DNA of 32,702 nucleotides, from contig JAJDOA010000269.1 in the NCBI GenBank assembly GCA_022340405.1, positions 1-32,702 of the forward strand, written 5' to 3'. This stretch comes from Desulfobacteraceae bacterium. Its GTDB lineage: Bacteria; Desulfobacterota; Desulfobacteria; Desulfobacterales; JAJDOA01. This document shows, piece by piece, positions 9,501 to 17,813 of this stretch. Position 1 is the first letter of the stretch; the number at the start of each line of letters is the position of its first letter. Position numbers and translations under genes: made by a program. The notes beneath the pieces were generated by a model. It did no database searches. It had not been told where the DNA came from and was given only the letters and a program-made list of their open reading frames with translations.

Positions 9501-9751
9501 AACTGGGCCTGGGTCGGCCCAATCTCGTGGACGCCATCAAAAGCGGACAAATTCAGTTGCTGGTCAACACGCCCAGTGGCAGACGATCGACAGCCGACAG
9601 CTCCGACATACGCAAAGCCGCCATCAAGTATAAAATTCCCTACATCACCACCACCGCCGCCGCCATTGCCGCTGCCCGCGGCATCGCCGCACGAAGGGAG
9701 GGATCACCCAAGGTGCGTTCGCTGCAGCGCTATCACGAGGCGGTGTGCTGA
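6551..9751 (+). CDS. carB: carbamoyl-phosphate synthase large subunit
   Basis: 1066 aa; [37 protein letters not shown]; duplicated ATP-grasp halves; MGS-like C-terminus; AGGAG RBS. Confidence 0.98.
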   Translation: [1066 protein letters not shown]

Positions 9752-9883
9752 GGCATGAGCTGCAAGGATGCTATTGCCATCCTCACGGCGGAAGGCCTCC
9801 GGTTGGTGCGGAAACCGACAAGCGTGTCGTTTCATGGGTCCCGAATCCAACCTCATGAACCAACCAAGGACAGGAGAAAGGCC

Positions 9884-11290
9884 ATGGGCGGACTGTTCGG
9901 TGTGGTGTCCAAGGAGGACTGCATCGCCGAGGTGTTCTACGGAACGGATTACCATTCCCACCTGGGCACCCGGCGGGCTGGAATGGCATTTCAGAACGGA
10001 GAAGGCATCCAGCGCTCTATTCACAACATCGAAAACAACTATTTCCGAAACAAGTTCGAGCCCGAACTTCCGCGATTCCGCGGTACGCGCGGCATCGGCG
10101 TGATCAGCGACACCGACCCCCAGCCGCTGATCATCGCCTCCCACCTGGGCACTTTTGCCATCGTTACCGTCGGCAAGATCAACAACCTGGACGATCTGGT
10201 CCGAAGGGCCCACGGCCGGAAGCGCTATTTTTCCGAAAGCCCGGGAGGCATTCCTAGCCCTACAGAGGTCGCGGCCATGTTGATCTGCGAAGAGGATAAT
10301 TTTGAAGACGGCATTCGGAAAGCACAGGAGGCGATCCGGGGCTCCTGCTCCATACTGCTGCTCACCGACAAGGGCATCTGGGCGGCCCGGGATCGCCTGG
10401 GCCGAACCCCCCTGGTCGTCGGCTGGAAAAAAGGCGCATGGGCGGTGAGTTCGGAATCCTGTGCGTTTGCCAATCTCGGCTTCTCGGTGGACTTTTTTCT
10501 GGGGCCCTCCGAAGCCGTTCTGCTTACTCCGGAGGGATCGGACCAGCGCCTGGCAGCGGGGCGGCAGATGCAGGTGTGCGCCTTCCTCTGGGTGTATTAC
10601 GGCTATCCGGCGTCGGATTACGAAGGCATCAACGTAGAGAGCGTGCGCAACCGGTGCGGGGCCTCCCTGGCCCGAAGAGACGACATCCCTGTGGACTGTG
10701 TGGCCGGCATTCCCGATTCCGGAATCGGTCATGCCGTCGGATATGCCAACGAGAGAAACATCCCGTACCGGAGACCGTTCGTTAAGTACACGCCGACATG
10801 GCCGCGAAGCTTCATGCCGCAAAACCAGGAACTGCGGGACCTGGTGGCCCGCATGAAATTGATCCCGGTGCGCAGGCTCATTGAAGGCAAGCGGCTGCTG
10901 TTTTGCGAGGACTCCATCGTGCGGGGCACCCAGTTGAAAGACAACGTCCAGGTCCTGTTCGATTGCGGCGCCCGCGAGGTGCATATGCGCACCGCCTGTC
11001 CGACATTGGTCTATCCGTGTGAATTCCTGAACTTTTCAACGTCCCGCTCCACGCTGGACCTGGCCGGGCGAAAAGTCATCTGCGAACTGGAGGGGGCCGA
11101 CGATCGAAACCTGGAACAGTATGCCTGCGTCGGCTCCGAAAAGCGCAATGCCATGGTGGAAGCCATCCGTAGACGGCTGCGCCTGACCTCCCTGCGGTTC
11201 CAACGCCTGAAAGACTTGGTCGCTGCCATCGGAATTCCCAAATCGCAACTGTGCACCCATTGCTGGGACGGGTCCAGCTACGGATATTAG
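9884..11290 (+). CDS. amidophosphoribosyltransferase (PurF)-like protein lacking the N-terminal nucleophile Cys
   Basis: GATase II-like N-terminus MGGLFGVVS...YHSHLGTRRAGMAF; PRPP loop LLFCEDSIVRGTQLKDN; start moved to ATG 9884 (RBS caggag). Confidence 0.85.
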   Translation: MGGLFGVVSKEDCIAEVFYGTDYHSHLGTRRAGMAFQNGEGIQRSIHNIENNYFRNKFEPELPRFRGTRGIGVISDTDPQPLIIASHLGTFAIVTVGKINNLDDLVRRAHGRKRYFSESPGGIPSPTEVAAMLICEEDNFEDGIRKAQEAIRGSCSILLLTDKGIWAARDRLGRTPLVVGWKKGAWAVSSESCAFANLGFSVDFFLGPSEAVLLTPEGSDQRLAAGRQMQVCAFLWVYYGYPASDYEGINVESVRNRCGASLARRDDIPVDCVAGIPDSGIGHAVGYANERNIPYRRPFVKYTPTWPRSFMPQNQELRDLVARMKLIPVRRLIEGKRLLFCEDSIVRGTQLKDNVQVLFDCGAREVHMRTACPTLVYPCEFLNFSTSRSTLDLAGRKVICELEGADDRNLEQYACVGSEKRNAMVEAIRRRLRLTSLRFQRLKDLVAAIGIPKSQLCTHCWDGSSYGY

Positions 11291-11478
11291 AGCATTTGCC
11301 AAAAATAGGTTCCGATTGGAATGGCCTTTGTCTTGTTTTCCGTAGGGGCGGGGTTGATCCCCGCCCAGCGTTGCGGGGCCTGTCACGCTGCAACGGGAGG
11401 GGATAAACCCCTCCCCTACAATTTCATAGAACCGCATAGCCAAAACGGAACGGAATTCTGGCAACCGCTATAGCGGTT
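11291..11478. repeat. MITE/REP-like composite intergenic element with nested hairpins
   Basis: Ends agcatttgccaaaaata (left, +) and agcggttgccagaattc (right, - strand); inside, gtaggggcggggttgatccccgccc faces the inverted gggaggggataaacccctcccctaca. Confidence 0.6.
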
Positions 11479-11480
11479 TT

Positions 11481-11522
11481 GTAGGTGGTGGGTGGTCCGC
11501 TGTGTGTTGTCGGTTGTAAGGG
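11481..11522. repeat. heptanucleotide array
   Basis: gtaggtg gtgggtg gtccgct gtgtgtt gtcggtt gtaaggg. Confidence 0.65.
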
Positions 11523-11650
11523 ATCGTTGGATAGAGCAAGCGCTACGCCGTGAGCCGTTACGGCGGCGGGCAGTAATTTCTTTGCCGCGGATTTCGCGGA
11601 TGGCGCTGTTTTCGGAAGTGAGCACCATTCGGCTTACGGCTCACGTCGTT

Positions 11651-12070
11651 TCATCGCACCAACAGCACCGGACATTTGGCCAGATGGGAAACCTTCCGGC
11701 TGACACTGCCCAGCAGCCAGCCTTTCACCGCGCCCAGTCCCCGAGAGCCTATCACGATGAGCCCCGCCTCGTGGGCTTCGGCTGCGTTCAGGATGGCCTC
11801 CGCTTCCGGACCCTCCAGCAGGTCCTCCTCGATCACCAGCTTCGGGTCCTTGAGTTCGCTGCGCATTTCCTCCATCAACTCCTGCCCCTTTTCTTTCCGT
11901 TTGGCGACCAGGTGGGAATAATCGCTGTAGCCGAGCAAGTCCGAAGTGGCGGGGTAGGCGTGAACGAGAACCAGCAATGAATCGAAAGCGTGCGCCAGAA
12001 CGGCAGCCTGCTGCAGCGCACGAAGAGAATGCTCGGATCCGTCCAGTGCGACAAGAATCTTCCGGTACAT
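11651..12070 (-). CDS. universal stress protein (UspA family)
   Basis: MYRKILVALDGSEHSLRALQQA...GLIVIGSRGLGAVKGWLLGSVSRKVSHLAKCPVLLVR. Confidence 0.95.
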   Translation of the reverse strand: MYRKILVALDGSEHSLRALQQAAVLAHAFDSLLVLVHAYPATSDLLGYSDYSHLVAKRKEKGQELMEEMRSELKDPKLVIEEDLLEGPEAEAILNAAEAHEAGLIVIGSRGLGAVKGWLLGSVSRKVSHLAKCPVLLVR

Positions 12071-12214
12071 GGAATCCGTCCTTTCCGGAGCCGTTCGCGG
12101 ATCATGAATTCGGCATCGGCTTCGTCTGACTCACGCCGCTGCCCCGACGGCGAAGGCTCCCTTAGGGCCGCTCACCTTTTTCCGAAAGCGGCCGCCTTGG
12201 TTTTGCATCCGGGC

Positions 12215-12868
12215 CTATCCCGCCGCGGGGCGGGAGAAATCCGTCCTTACCATACCGTCCGGCCCGTCGGCCACAACCCGGTCTCCGCCCTGAGCCTTGG
12301 CGTTGTACATCGCCAGGTCGGCTCGCTTGATCAGCGTTTCCGCATCGTTTTCCTTCCTCAACTGGGCGACCCCCATGCTGAGGGTGACGCGGTAGCCTCG
12401 GCTCGTATTTTCCGTTCCTTCGTAGGGCCATCGCTCGTTGAACGCTTTGCGGATCTTCTCCGCTGTCTGTCGAGCCTGCTCCAGATCCGTTTCGGGCAGC
12501 AGGACGAAAAACTCGTCACCGCCGTAGCGGAAGCTCGGATCGGATTTCCGTGTCACGGCCCGCAGAGTTTCCCCCACCAGCCGCAGCACGTTGTCCCCCT
12601 CCAGGTGGCCGAAGCGGTCGTTGCAGTCCTTGAAGCGGTCCAGGTCGAAACAGATCAGGCTCAGGGCTCGCTGGTAGCGGTCTGCACGCGCCAGCTCACT
12701 GGAGAGACGCTCATGAAAATACCGCTGGTTGTAAAGTCCCGTCAGCCCGTCGGTGATGGACAGCGCACGCAGTTTTTCTTCGAGTCTCTTGCGATCTCTG
12801 AGGTCGTGGAAAAAGCCCACGCTGCCGATCTCTTGACCGTTTATACCATGTGCCTTTTGAGACTTCAA
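12215..12868 (-). CDS. GGDEF diguanylate cyclase with truncated N-terminal PAS remnant
   Basis: SITDGLTGLYNQRYF... FRYGGDEFFVLLPE; N-terminus is only a PAS tail (GQEIGSVGFFHDLRDRKRLEEKL); TTG start. Confidence 0.85.
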   Translation of the reverse strand: MKSQKAHGINGQEIGSVGFFHDLRDRKRLEEKLRALSITDGLTGLYNQRYFHERLSSELARADRYQRALSLICFDLDRFKDCNDRFGHLEGDNVLRLVGETLRAVTRKSDPSFRYGGDEFFVLLPETDLEQARQTAEKIRKAFNERWPYEGTENTSRGYRVTLSMGVAQLRKENDAETLIKRADLAMYNAKAQGGDRVVADGPDGMVRTDFSRPAAG

Positions 12869-13055
12869 TTTGACGCGTTCCAGGCGGCGGGTCGAGGCCT
12901 GTCCAGCTTGTGTGCTTCCTCCGGTAGTTTCTCACCGGCAAGTCTGCTACAGTAGCCCTGTTGCTGATCCTCCGCCGGCCGGAAGGGTCCCGGCTCTCAT
13001 TTTTTTTCGAAATGCAGGGGCCTTGGGCAGCGGAAAACCGAAATCGGATGCACGG

Positions 13056-14351
13056 ATGAACTTCATTTTCTTCGCCCTTGTCGCCGTTGCCTTTCTTTTT
13101 TCGGGCTGGCGCCAGGTTTTCTTCATACCGGGGTCCGACAGCCCGGCCCCCATGGAAACGCTCTCCCGCGCCATGGTGGATTCGGCGGGCGGAGCGGTGG
13201 AGCTGGCCATCGGGCTGGTGGGTGTGATGGCGCTGTTCTTGGGCTTGATGAAGGTAGCCGAGGAAGGCGGCATGCTGCGGATCCTGGCGCGGTTGATCCG
13301 ACCGCTGATGGTGCGTTTGTTTCCCGATGTGCCGCCGGATCATCCGGCCATGGGCGCGATGATTCTCAATCTTTCCGCCAATGCGCTGGGCCTCGGCAAC
13401 GCGGCGACCCCTTTCGGCATCCGGGCCATGCAGGAACTGGATCGGTTGAATCCGCATCGAGGGACGGCCACGGACGCCATGGCGCTGTTTCTTGCCGTCA
13501 ATACGTCGAGCGTCACGCTTCTGCCCACCGGTGTGATCGCCCTGCGAGCCGCAGCCGGGTCCATGGAGCCGGCCGCGATCCTGCCCACCACGCTGTTTGC
13601 CACCATCGGCTCCACCACGGCCGCCATCCTGGCCGCCAAGCTCTACGCTCGGTTCGCTCTTTTTCGGAGCAGGGAGCAAACCGAACCCTCCCCGAAGCCC
13701 TTGCCGGCAGCGGCCGAAGAGGATCCGGCCGATGCCGACGGGAACGGAGGCTATCCGCTGTGGGTCAGTCTTATTGCGCTCGGAGCCCTTGTGGCGCTGA
13801 TACCCGTGGCAGTGGCCTTCGGCCGGCAGCTTTCCCCTTGGATCCTTCCCGGGCTCATGGCGGGGTTTCTGCTGTTCGGGCTGTTGCGACGGGTACGAAT
13901 CTACGAGGTGTTCGTGGAGGGGGCAAAGGAGGGGTTTCAGGTGGCGCTGCGCATCATCCCCTACCTGGTGGCGATCCTGGTCGCGGTGGGCATGCTGCGG
14001 GCAAGCGGCGCCTTGGATGCCATCGTCGGAACGCTGGGAATCATCACCGGCCCCTTGGGATTGCCGGCCGAAGCCCTGCCCATGGCGCTGATGCGGCCGC
14101 TGTCCGGTTCGGGCGCCTACGGCATTCTTGCCTCCGTCATCAACGATCCGGCAATCGGTCCGGACAGCTACACGGGATATTTGGTCTCCACTTTTCAGGG
14201 ATCCACGGAAACCACCTTTTACGTGCTGGCGGTCTACTTCGGTGCCGTGCAGGTGCGCCGTATCCGCCACGCCCTGGCTGCGGCCCTTACCGCCGACATA
14301 GTGGGCATCGCCTGTGCGGTCATCGCCTGCCGTTTTTTTCTGGGCGTGTGA
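13056..14351 (+). CDS. fused spore maturation protein SpmA/SpmB (nucleoside recognition / Gate domain) membrane protein
   Basis: Two Gate-like halves in one 431-aa ORF: ...MILNLSANALGLGNAATPFGIRAMQELDRLN... and ...MRPLSGSGAYGILASVINDPAIGPDSYTGYLVSTFQGSTETTFYVLAVYFG. Confidence 0.88.
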   Translation: MNFIFFALVAVAFLFSGWRQVFFIPGSDSPAPMETLSRAMVDSAGGAVELAIGLVGVMALFLGLMKVAEEGGMLRILARLIRPLMVRLFPDVPPDHPAMGAMILNLSANALGLGNAATPFGIRAMQELDRLNPHRGTATDAMALFLAVNTSSVTLLPTGVIALRAAAGSMEPAAILPTTLFATIGSTTAAILAAKLYARFALFRSREQTEPSPKPLPAAAEEDPADADGNGGYPLWVSLIALGALVALIPVAVAFGRQLSPWILPGLMAGFLLFGLLRRVRIYEVFVEGAKEGFQVALRIIPYLVAILVAVGMLRASGALDAIVGTLGIITGPLGLPAEALPMALMRPLSGSGAYGILASVINDPAIGPDSYTGYLVSTFQGSTETTFYVLAVYFGAVQVRRIRHALAAALTADIVGIACAVIACRFFLGV

Positions 14352-14378
14352 AGCAAAACGAATCGACAGGCCGTCACT

Positions 14379-14984
14379 TCACCCTTTGATCGGCTGTCGC
14401 TGCTCGGGCTCTGTCCAGTGAAATTCCATCTGCAGCGCGGTCCTTCTCGCCAAATCCAGACCGTGCAGCCGGGCGACAATGTGAAGGCTCATGTCGATCC
14501 CCGCCGAGATACCGCCGGATGTGACGACGTCTCCTTCATCGATCCAGCGGACCGAGTCACGGACGGTCAAATCCGGGTAGTGTTTCTGCAAACTTTCGAT
14601 ATCACTCCAGTGGGTGGTCACGTTTCGGTCCTTCAGCAACTCCGCCGCAGCCAGCAGAAAGGCGCCGGTACAGACGGAGGCAACAATCTCGGCTTTCTTG
14701 GCCTGGTGTGCGATCCAGCGAATCACATTCGGCTTTTTCATTTCTCCGTAATGCACTCCCCCGGAAACGATCAAGACGTCGATGGCCGGGTGATCTGCAA
14801 AACCGTAGGCCGGCTTCACCTGATATCCGGCCCTGGCAGTTACGATTCCTCCCGTTTCGCCGATCAGGAATACCGTGAAGGGGTTCTCGCCGGGGCAGAT
14901 TCTCGAAGCAGTGGAAAACACCTCGAAGGGTCCCGAAAAATCGAGCACCTCGGCCTGGTCATAAATGTAGATGCCAATGTTCAT
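14379..14984 (-). CDS. DJ-1/PfpI (ThiJ) family protein
   Basis: MNIGIYIYDQAEVLDFSGPFEVFS... VASVCTGAFLLAAAELL nucleophile elbow; TSGGISAGIDMSLHIV. Confidence 0.9.
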   Translation of the reverse strand: MNIGIYIYDQAEVLDFSGPFEVFSTASRICPGENPFTVFLIGETGGIVTARAGYQVKPAYGFADHPAIDVLIVSGGVHYGEMKKPNVIRWIAHQAKKAEIVASVCTGAFLLAAAELLKDRNVTTHWSDIESLQKHYPDLTVRDSVRWIDEGDVVTSGGISAGIDMSLHIVARLHGLDLARRTALQMEFHWTEPEQRQPIKG

Positions 14985-16138
14985 GAGCCGGTCATTTCCT
15001 TCAGCAGTGCCACATAATCCTCTGCCGCCATCGGCCGCGGATTGCTCGGATTGGAGCCGTTTTCCGCAGACTTGGCCGCGATCTCAGGAAAATCAGACGG
15101 ATCCACCCCGAAGGAGGAAAAGCGCGGAAGCTTTACTGCAGCCGCCAACCCCTCCACCCATCGGACTGCGGCTGCAGCACCATCCTCGACCCCCTGAAAG
15201 TCGATGCCCGCAGCAGAGGCCAGCCGGGCGTAGCGGGCTCGACAGTAGTCCATATTGTATCGCATCACGGCCGGAAGAACGACGGCGTTGCATACGCCGT
15301 GGGGCAGGTCGTACATTCCGCCCAGGGCCTCTGCAATGCAGTGCACGGCACCCACGTCCGCGTGACTGAACGCGATGCCGGCCACCAAGCTGGCCAGCAG
15401 CATTCCGGCGCGGGCTTCCAGGTCATTGCCATTTTCCACCGCAACGGGCAGGTGGACAGCGATCCGTTCTACGGCATGCAGGGCCATGGCGTCCGACAAG
15501 GGATTGGCGCCCTTGACCGTATAGGCTTCCACGGCGTGGGTCAGGGCGTCCATTCCCGTTGAAGCGGTGAGATCGGATGGTTTGGAAAGCGTCAGGCTCG
15601 GATCCAGAAGCGCCACCGCAGGGGCGAGCTGCGGTCCCTTGACGGAAACTTTGACATTCCTTCGGGTGTCGGTGATGACGGCGCCGAATGTCACCTCGCT
15701 TCCCGTACCTGCGGTGGTGGGAATGGCAACGATCGGCACCACCGGCCGGCTCAATCGGCCAGGACCGGCCAGATCGCGCACGCTTTGTCCATGGGCCGCC
15801 ACCGCTGCCATGGCCTTGGCACAGTCGATGGGACTGCCGCCGCCTACGGCGACGATACCGTCTGCGCCGAGCTCCTGCATCCGGAGGGCGCCCTGGTCGA
15901 CGCTTTGGTCCCTGGGATTCGGGTCGATCTCGCTAAACAGATGGAAGTCGAAGCCGGCTCCGGCCAGCTGCGCTTCGACCCGCTCCACGATACCGGCATC
16001 CCGAACTCCCGGATCCGCCACCACGAGCGGTTTCCGTGCGCCCAGCTCGTTGAGGATTTCCGGAAGATGCTTCAGACCGTCGGTTTCAAACACGATTCTT
16101 GTGGGCAACGCGAAAGAAAACGGGGAAATCGGTTCCAT
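14981..16138 (-). CDS. iron-containing alcohol dehydrogenase
   Basis: GGGSPIDCAKAMA, IPTTAGTGSEVTFGAVITD, GMDALTHAVEAYTVKGANPLSDAMAL. Confidence 0.95.
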   Translation of the reverse strand: MEPISPFSFALPTRIVFETDGLKHLPEILNELGARKPLVVADPGVRDAGIVERVEAQLAGAGFDFHLFSEIDPNPRDQSVDQGALRMQELGADGIVAVGGGSPIDCAKAMAAVAAHGQSVRDLAGPGRLSRPVVPIVAIPTTAGTGSEVTFGAVITDTRRNVKVSVKGPQLAPAVALLDPSLTLSKPSDLTASTGMDALTHAVEAYTVKGANPLSDAMALHAVERIAVHLPVAVENGNDLEARAGMLLASLVAGIAFSHADVGAVHCIAEALGGMYDLPHGVCNAVVLPAVMRYNMDYCRARYARLASAAGIDFQGVEDGAAAAVRWVEGLAAAVKLPRFSSFGVDPSDFPEIAAKSAENGSNPSNPRPMAAEDYVALLKEMTGS

Positions 16139-17613
16139 CGATGGACGCTCCTTGTTTGCTGGTGATCGTGCCGAAGCCCGCCGAACGATCCGATGATCGA
16201 AGGTAATGAAATGGGGACATCGTGAAAAGACGCGCCGGATTCCAGCCCCCTTCGTGCAAGAGCGTCTTGCCGGATGATGTCGTAATACAGCCGAATCCGC
16301 TCCACGAATTTCACGGTTTCGTCCCCGCGGGCATAACCGTAACGGGTGTCTTTGTAGTATCTCCGAAGTCGAAGCATCGGCAGGGTCTGTTTCACCGAAG
16401 GCCATCGATCGGGGGCCCATCCCTTTTTCCGTGCGAGCTTCTGGGCGTCCCGTACATGGCCGTAGCCGATGTTGTAGCTGGCCAGAGCGAAGTACATCCG
16501 CTCCTGGGGGTCCAGGATCCGATCCCAGCGCCCGTGGAGTTTGGCCAGGTATTTGACGCCGGCTTCAATACTCTCCTCGGGGTCCCTTCGGTTGTCGATG
16601 CCCATTTCCCGGGCGGTGGCCTCGGTGATCTGCATGAGTCCGCGGACGCCGGTAAAACTGCGGGCGGTGGGGTCGAAGTGGGACTCCTGATAGACGAGGG
16701 CGGCAATCAGACGCCAGTCGAATCCGTATTTTCGGGACTCACGGCGGATGGCCGGGAGGAATTTCGGAAGTCGGCTTTCCAGACGGCGGTGGAACTTCTT
16801 CAGGTCCAGGTAGTCGAAAAACCGGGCGTTGGCATAGTAGCGCCGGTAGATTTTGTCGAAGATGCCGTTTTGATGGATCTTTTCCAGGAAGGTGTTGATC
16901 TCTGCCACGAGCGGTTCGTCCCCCTTGCGGACAGCCCAGCAGATGGGCTGCGGCTCCTCGATGGGAAAAGCGATGCGGATATCGGGGTAGTAGCGACGGT
17001 TGAGCAGAGCAATGTTGGAGTCGGCAACGGTCGCTTCGATCTGCCTCTCGGCCACCTGTCGAATGAGTTCCTCGGTGGGCACGTTGCGATGGGTGATGAT
17101 GTTGAGCTGCAAACCGCCCCGTTGCAGTTCCAAGAGGCGCTCTTGATAAGAGGTCCCCTGCCGGGTATGCACCGTCATGCCTTCCAGGTCGCCGAACTCC
17201 CGCACGGTACGGTTGCTCCGGTGAAGGATGATCTGCTGCTGCACGGTCAGGTAGTCGTCGGAGAATTCGAAGCGGTCGCGACGCGAAGCGGTGGCGGTAA
17301 GGCTGGCCGCGATCAGGTCCCCCTGTCCCTCCTCGAGGGCTTCGAACATTCGGTTCCACCCCGGCGTGACGATTTTCAGCGTCACACCCAAATGATCCGC
17401 GAAAGCAGCGGCCAGGTCGTATTCGAATCCCATGGCCGTGCCCCGATACAGATAATAGGTATTGGAATTGTTATCGGTGATCACCCGCAGCGCGCCTCTT
17501 TCCCGGATGTTTTTCAGCGTGTCCCCGTTCGTTGCGATGCACCCCCAAAACAGGAGTGGAATGATCGCTCCGAAAAAGCGGATGGGAAGTCTCCGGATGG
17601 AAGCTTTGAACAA
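16072..17613 (-). CDS. mltF: membrane-bound lytic murein transglycosylase MltF-like (SBP_bac_3 + SLT domains)
   Basis: Periplasmic binding-protein-like N-terminus plus SLT domain ALVYQESHFDPTARSFTGVRGLMQITEATAREMGI. Confidence 0.92.
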   Translation of the reverse strand: MFKASIRRLPIRFFGAIIPLLFWGCIATNGDTLKNIRERGALRVITDNNSNTYYLYRGTAMGFEYDLAAAFADHLGVTLKIVTPGWNRMFEALEEGQGDLIAASLTATASRRDRFEFSDDYLTVQQQIILHRSNRTVREFGDLEGMTVHTRQGTSYQERLLELQRGGLQLNIITHRNVPTEELIRQVAERQIEATVADSNIALLNRRYYPDIRIAFPIEEPQPICWAVRKGDEPLVAEINTFLEKIHQNGIFDKIYRRYYANARFFDYLDLKKFHRRLESRLPKFLPAIRRESRKYGFDWRLIAALVYQESHFDPTARSFTGVRGLMQITEATAREMGIDNRRDPEESIEAGVKYLAKLHGRWDRILDPQERMYFALASYNIGYGHVRDAQKLARKKGWAPDRWPSVKQTLPMLRLRRYYKDTRYGYARGDETVKFVERIRLYYDIIRQDALARRGLESGASFHDVPISLPSIIGSFGGLRHDHQQTRSVHRWNRFPRFLSRCPQESCLKPTV

Positions 17614-17813
17614 CGCGTCCTCCTCCGAAAGGATGGAAGAAGATGACGGACATTAGGCTCGAACAGGCTGCAAAATTCTACCATCTGCCGCTGAAAAAGC
17701 CAAACGGCCATCTGTAACGTCTGCCCTTCGATACGCTCTTTACTTGTTTGACCCGACATGACAGATTTGGATGAACTTCATGCGAACCCACAATGATGGT
17801 TGAATGAGGGCTG

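Noticed and set aside
12711-14270. 519-aa minus-strand ORF across the SpmAB gene
   Set aside because: Gln/His/Arg-rich composition typical of antisense translation; the plus frame encodes a clear membrane protein.
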